Source: Bidens hawaiensis (Eukaryota; Streptophyta; Magnoliopsida; Asterales; Asteraceae). Taken from it: 64,000 nucleotides of DNA. The DNA is taken from assembly GCA_021521415.1 (NCBI GenBank), contig JAIQDT010000027.1:4363001-4427000 (forward strand), in the 5' to 3' direction. The notes beneath the pieces are model-generated. The model had not been told where the DNA came from and searched no databases. It saw only the letters and a program-made list of their open reading frames with translations. Position numbers and translations under genes: made by a program. Below, in pieces: positions 61,591-64,000 of the stretch; the stretch's first letter is position 1, and every line of letters begins with the position of its first letter.

Positions 61591-64000
61591 TCAAGCGTGC
61601 ACTCCTTCTCTAACACACACCGACACAACCCTTTGATATTTCCTTGCTTCATCCTTCCAAGCAGGAATATAAAAGATCTTTTTCTCGTTAAGCATCTTCA
61701 GATCATCTTGCGATAAGTTAACAAGATGCATCGGATCGTAAACTCTAAGGATCTCTTGTTCATCCTCATCTTCCATCACTGCCTCCGCTGTCTCACAATC
61801 AACGAACCACCACTTTAGGTCTTTGAGCACATCCTTGGGCATAAGCTTCATCGATACTTCTTTAAGGCACCGGATTGGTTTATACTTCATAACCATCCAA
61901 GGCTTTCCATCAGCTCTCAAACCTCTATCCTTGTCTTCAACAAGTTTCCCTTTCTGTGGTTTCAATAGCTCAAACTTCTTTTCCTTTATGCTCTCTTTCC
62001 ATACGATTTTCCCTATGACTCTAGCCATATTATCATCACTTCGATTGATCAACCCCAATCTGGCTAAGTCTTTAACCTCACACTCAGGCAGTGTGTTTAA
62101 CGATCTCAACATTCTTCTAAGGTACTGAACTCCATCATATCGTTTAATCACGAAGAGCCGCAACTGCTCATCATAAATCCAGCATATAATCCCTTTCTTT
62201 GCTTCAGCATAGCCCTTAATATTGTAACTCTTTTTGAACATGGTAGGGACTGCCGGTTTCTTCGTTTTGACGAACCATTGAGCGTATCCTTCCTTCCACC
62301 TCGGCTGCTCTTCCCATTCAGTATCTTCAACTGCCGTCTGATCACCCATATCGGCCTTCTCAACCTCTGGAATGTCATGTTTGACATTTTCCTCTACTAT
62401 CTCTCCTTCCTCAATCTCATTCTCAATCTCAATCTGCTCACCGATCTTCTCAATCACATCACTCGGCAGCACATCTTCATCAAATAACACATCGTCACTG
62501 AACATATCATCGTCAAGTTCCCTCAACGCATCAATCACGTCATCATCAACCAACACCACATCATCACCACCAGAACCACCAGCCGCGTCGGCAGACTCCC
62601 CCTCAGCTGTGGAAGTACCAAGAGCTTGAGAAGTTCTTGGCAGCTCACCACCTGCATCTTTCGATGCATTGGGATCATCGTCTCTGTCGTTTCTCTTCTT
62701 CGTCCTGAGCTCGTCGCCTTTACAGCTCATCTCCCCCTGAGATGCCAAGAACTCCTTCAAGGCATCTATAATTTTCCCATGCTCAACCAGGAGGGATGAC
62801 TGTAGTTGATTTGCTTCTACTAGGCGTTGAATAGTCTTCGATTGCTCTGCCACGATCCGCTCTAGTGAAGCTATTCTCTCTGAGTCTGACATAGGCGTAG
62901 GCGAGACATCAGAAGCAGGCGTAACCGCAGGTGGTACCATACCTGATAACCCTGCAGTAGTGACGACCGTTGACTCTACAAATCGTGCAGCAACCACCGA
63001 CTGAGTAAGCGTTGGAGGTGGTAGAGACACGATCTCCGGAGTCGTCATCTGGATGGTAGTGGTAGATGGAATGCCAGCAGATGATGTAGCCACCACGGGA
63101 ACATCCGCAGCGCTTGTACTTGTAACCTGTACAGAAGTAGGAACGATAGACATACCAGACAGTGCAGCCGGAGCAAAACGTACCATCCTTGAAGTCTCTC
63201 CAGCTCCCATACCAGCACCTGTCCTTTCCCGTCTTGAACGTCGTATCAGCTTATGTATATCTTCTTCCTCTTCTGACTCATCATCATCCTCCGTTCTCTT
63301 TCTCTTCCCAAACGTTCTCTCTCGAGACACCATCAACCGTCTTCCCTCATTCATGATCTCATCCAAATCTGAGTCAGCCATCGACGTAGCTGCTCTAGTA
63401 ACACTCACACCCGAACCTTGTGCAGCAGAGACCTTCACCTCTGCATGTGTATCTACTTGATCCATATCGAAATAACCTTGACCTCCAAAGACAGCATCAA
63501 GATCTATATCCTCTGCAGCCGACACAACAGGCACAGCATATGCAGCTTGAGTTACTCTTGACTGTCGCGGTTGAGGATCTCTGAACTCGTCCCCACCAGC
63601 AGGAACATACTCTGGGTTGATTAAAAACCCAAACAGTGGAGTATGCCTTGGACGACGTTCAGGGTTGCTCCTCGCACTCGAAGTGCGGCATTGAGCAAAG
63701 ATACGTTTGCTCACAGATTCCACGTATCTGATCGGACGTCTCTGAGGTAGATTCGGAGCCACATGGTTCAATATCATCTGGATGAAACGTGGGTACCTAA
63801 TGAACCGCTCCCGAGCCATCGCCCTTCTCTGTCTATCGATCTCGTAAAAGACCATCTGACTAAAACTATAGCGTTTATTGTAAGTCAGTGCAGTCATTGC
63901 GGACTGCATGGTCGCACCCATACCGTCAGTGCCCGCCTTCCTTCCTGACATGCAAACTATCATGACGTGCATAAGGAAGCGCCACTGACCAAGTAGAAAA
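61591..64000 (-). CDS. aORF1, intact extra retroelement ORF (N-terminus beyond window)
   Basis: A long uninterrupted frame, 793 codons from the first ATG in the window (63972); it stays open to the window edge (FLLGQWRFL precedes that ATG), so the protein is longer and this ATG is probably internal. Order: conserved N-terminal domain (SGRKAGTDGMG 9-19, NKRYSFSQMVF 32-42, YPRFIQMILNH 60-70, FGFLINPEY 114-122); basic cluster KRKR at 223-226 and RRSRRER at 244-250; Ser/Thr/Pro-rich region about 255-360; probable coiled coil 361-410 (SERIASLERIVAEQSKTIQR); acidic linker about 470-545; C-terminal globular domain 555-793 with WWFVDCETAEAV and VYDPMHLVNLS. No signal peptide or membrane segment was seen in the visible part. 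It ends 50 bp before a polypurine tract and LTR, i.e. 3' of the place of pol. Homologous pieces occur at six other places in the window. Function unknown; a retroelement structural or accessory protein is inference. Confidence 0.85.
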   Translation of the reverse strand, partial: FLLGQWRFLMHVMIVCMSGRKAGTDGMGATMQSAMTALTYNKRYSFSQMVFYEIDRQRRAMARERFIRYPRFIQMILNHVAPNLPQRRPIRYVESVSKRIFAQCRTSSARSNPERRPRHTPLFGFLINPEYVPAGGDEFRDPQPRQSRVTQAAYAVPVVSAAEDIDLDAVFGGQGYFDMDQVDTHAEVKVSAAQGSGVSVTRAATSMADSDLDEIMNEGRRLMVSRERTFGKRKRTEDDDESEEEEDIHKLIRRSRRERTGAGMGAGETSRMVRFAPAALSGMSIVPTSVQVTSTSAADVPVVATSSAGIPSTTTIQMTTPEIVSLPPPTLTQSVVAARFVESTVVTTAGLSGMVPPAVTPASDVSPTPMSDSERIASLERIVAEQSKTIQRLVEANQLQSSLLVEHGKIIDALKEFLASQGEMSCKGDELRTKKRNDRDDDPNASKDAGGELPRTSQALGTSTAEGESADAAGGSGGDDVVLVDDDVIDALRELDDDMFSDDVLFDEDVLPSDVIEKIGEQIEIENEIEEGEIVEENVKHDIPEVEKADMGDQTAVEDTEWEEQPRWKEGYAQWFVKTKKPAVPTMFKKSYNIKGYAEAKKGIICWIYDEQLRLFVIKRYDGVQYLRRMLRSLNTLPECEVKDLARLGLINRSDDNMARVIGKIVWKESIKEKKFELLKPQKGKLVEDKDRGLRADGKPWMVMKYKPIRCLKEVSMKLMPKDVLKDLKWWFVDCETAEAVMEDEDEQEILRVYDPMHLVNLSQDDLKMLNEKKIFYIPAWKDEARKYQRVVSVCVREGVHA

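Noticed and set aside
63053..63460. 135-codon plus-strand ORF and other plus-strand frames over 61800-63950
   Set aside because: Antisense to the intact aORF1 frame; shadows.

Overview
The window is nuclear DNA from a flowering plant. It is an intergenic block made almost entirely of nested LTR retrotransposons. I found no host gene, tRNA gene, complete rRNA gene or CRISPR array. The mix of elements (Ty1/copia elements with a large extra ORF after pol, a chromodomain Ty3/gypsy element, Tat/Athila-like and Cassandra-like LTRs) suggests a eudicot, possibly Asteraceae. That assignment is inference.

Layout. 1-1255: decayed Ty1/copia pol (+). 1256-12542: Ty3/gypsy chromovirus (+) with both LTRs, PBS, a coiled-coil pre-gag ORF, gag, PR-RT-RH-IN and chromodomain, disabled by stops and frameshifts; it sits in the first copy of a ~3.55-kb tandem duplication (rest of unit 1: 12543-15932; unit 2: 15933-19492). 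18740-24523: pieces of an extra retroelement ORF, called here aORF1, in mixed orientation; one piece is split by a 2.5-kb solo LTR (20568-23061, perfect TSD), and a Cassandra-like 5S-containing LTR lies at 23776-23982. 24524-29961: decayed copia pol (-) with its 3' noncoding tail. 30048-38286: a complete, very young copia element (-) with an intact 1336-codon gag-pol and LTRs that differ only in poly(T) length. 38287-46140: two diverged, head-to-head copies of a second extra-ORF family, aORF2, each followed by a polypurine tract and LTR. 46141-47356: another aORF1 fragment. About 47357-49073: Tat/Athila-like 3' end and LTR. 49146-57090: copia pol (+) split by a 5.7-kb pol-less element (50444-56167). 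57091-60257: its 3' noncoding region and aORF1 start. 60258-60945: copia integrase fragment. About 61035-61526: LTR (-). 61591-64000: the best preserved aORF1 (-), running off the right edge.

The most interesting signal is aORF1. In two independent copia copies it follows pol across a 2-2.5 kb noncoding spacer, and in the intact copy it ends about 50 bp before the polypurine tract. This is the place of a third, env-position ORF, yet the protein has a globular N-terminal domain, a basic segment, a coiled coil, an acidic linker and a C-terminal globular domain, with no obvious membrane segment.

Relative ages by eye: the tandem duplication (about 4% between units) predates the gypsy insertion (about 2-3% between LTRs); the copia at 30048-38286 is the newest. 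Exact percentages need alignment.
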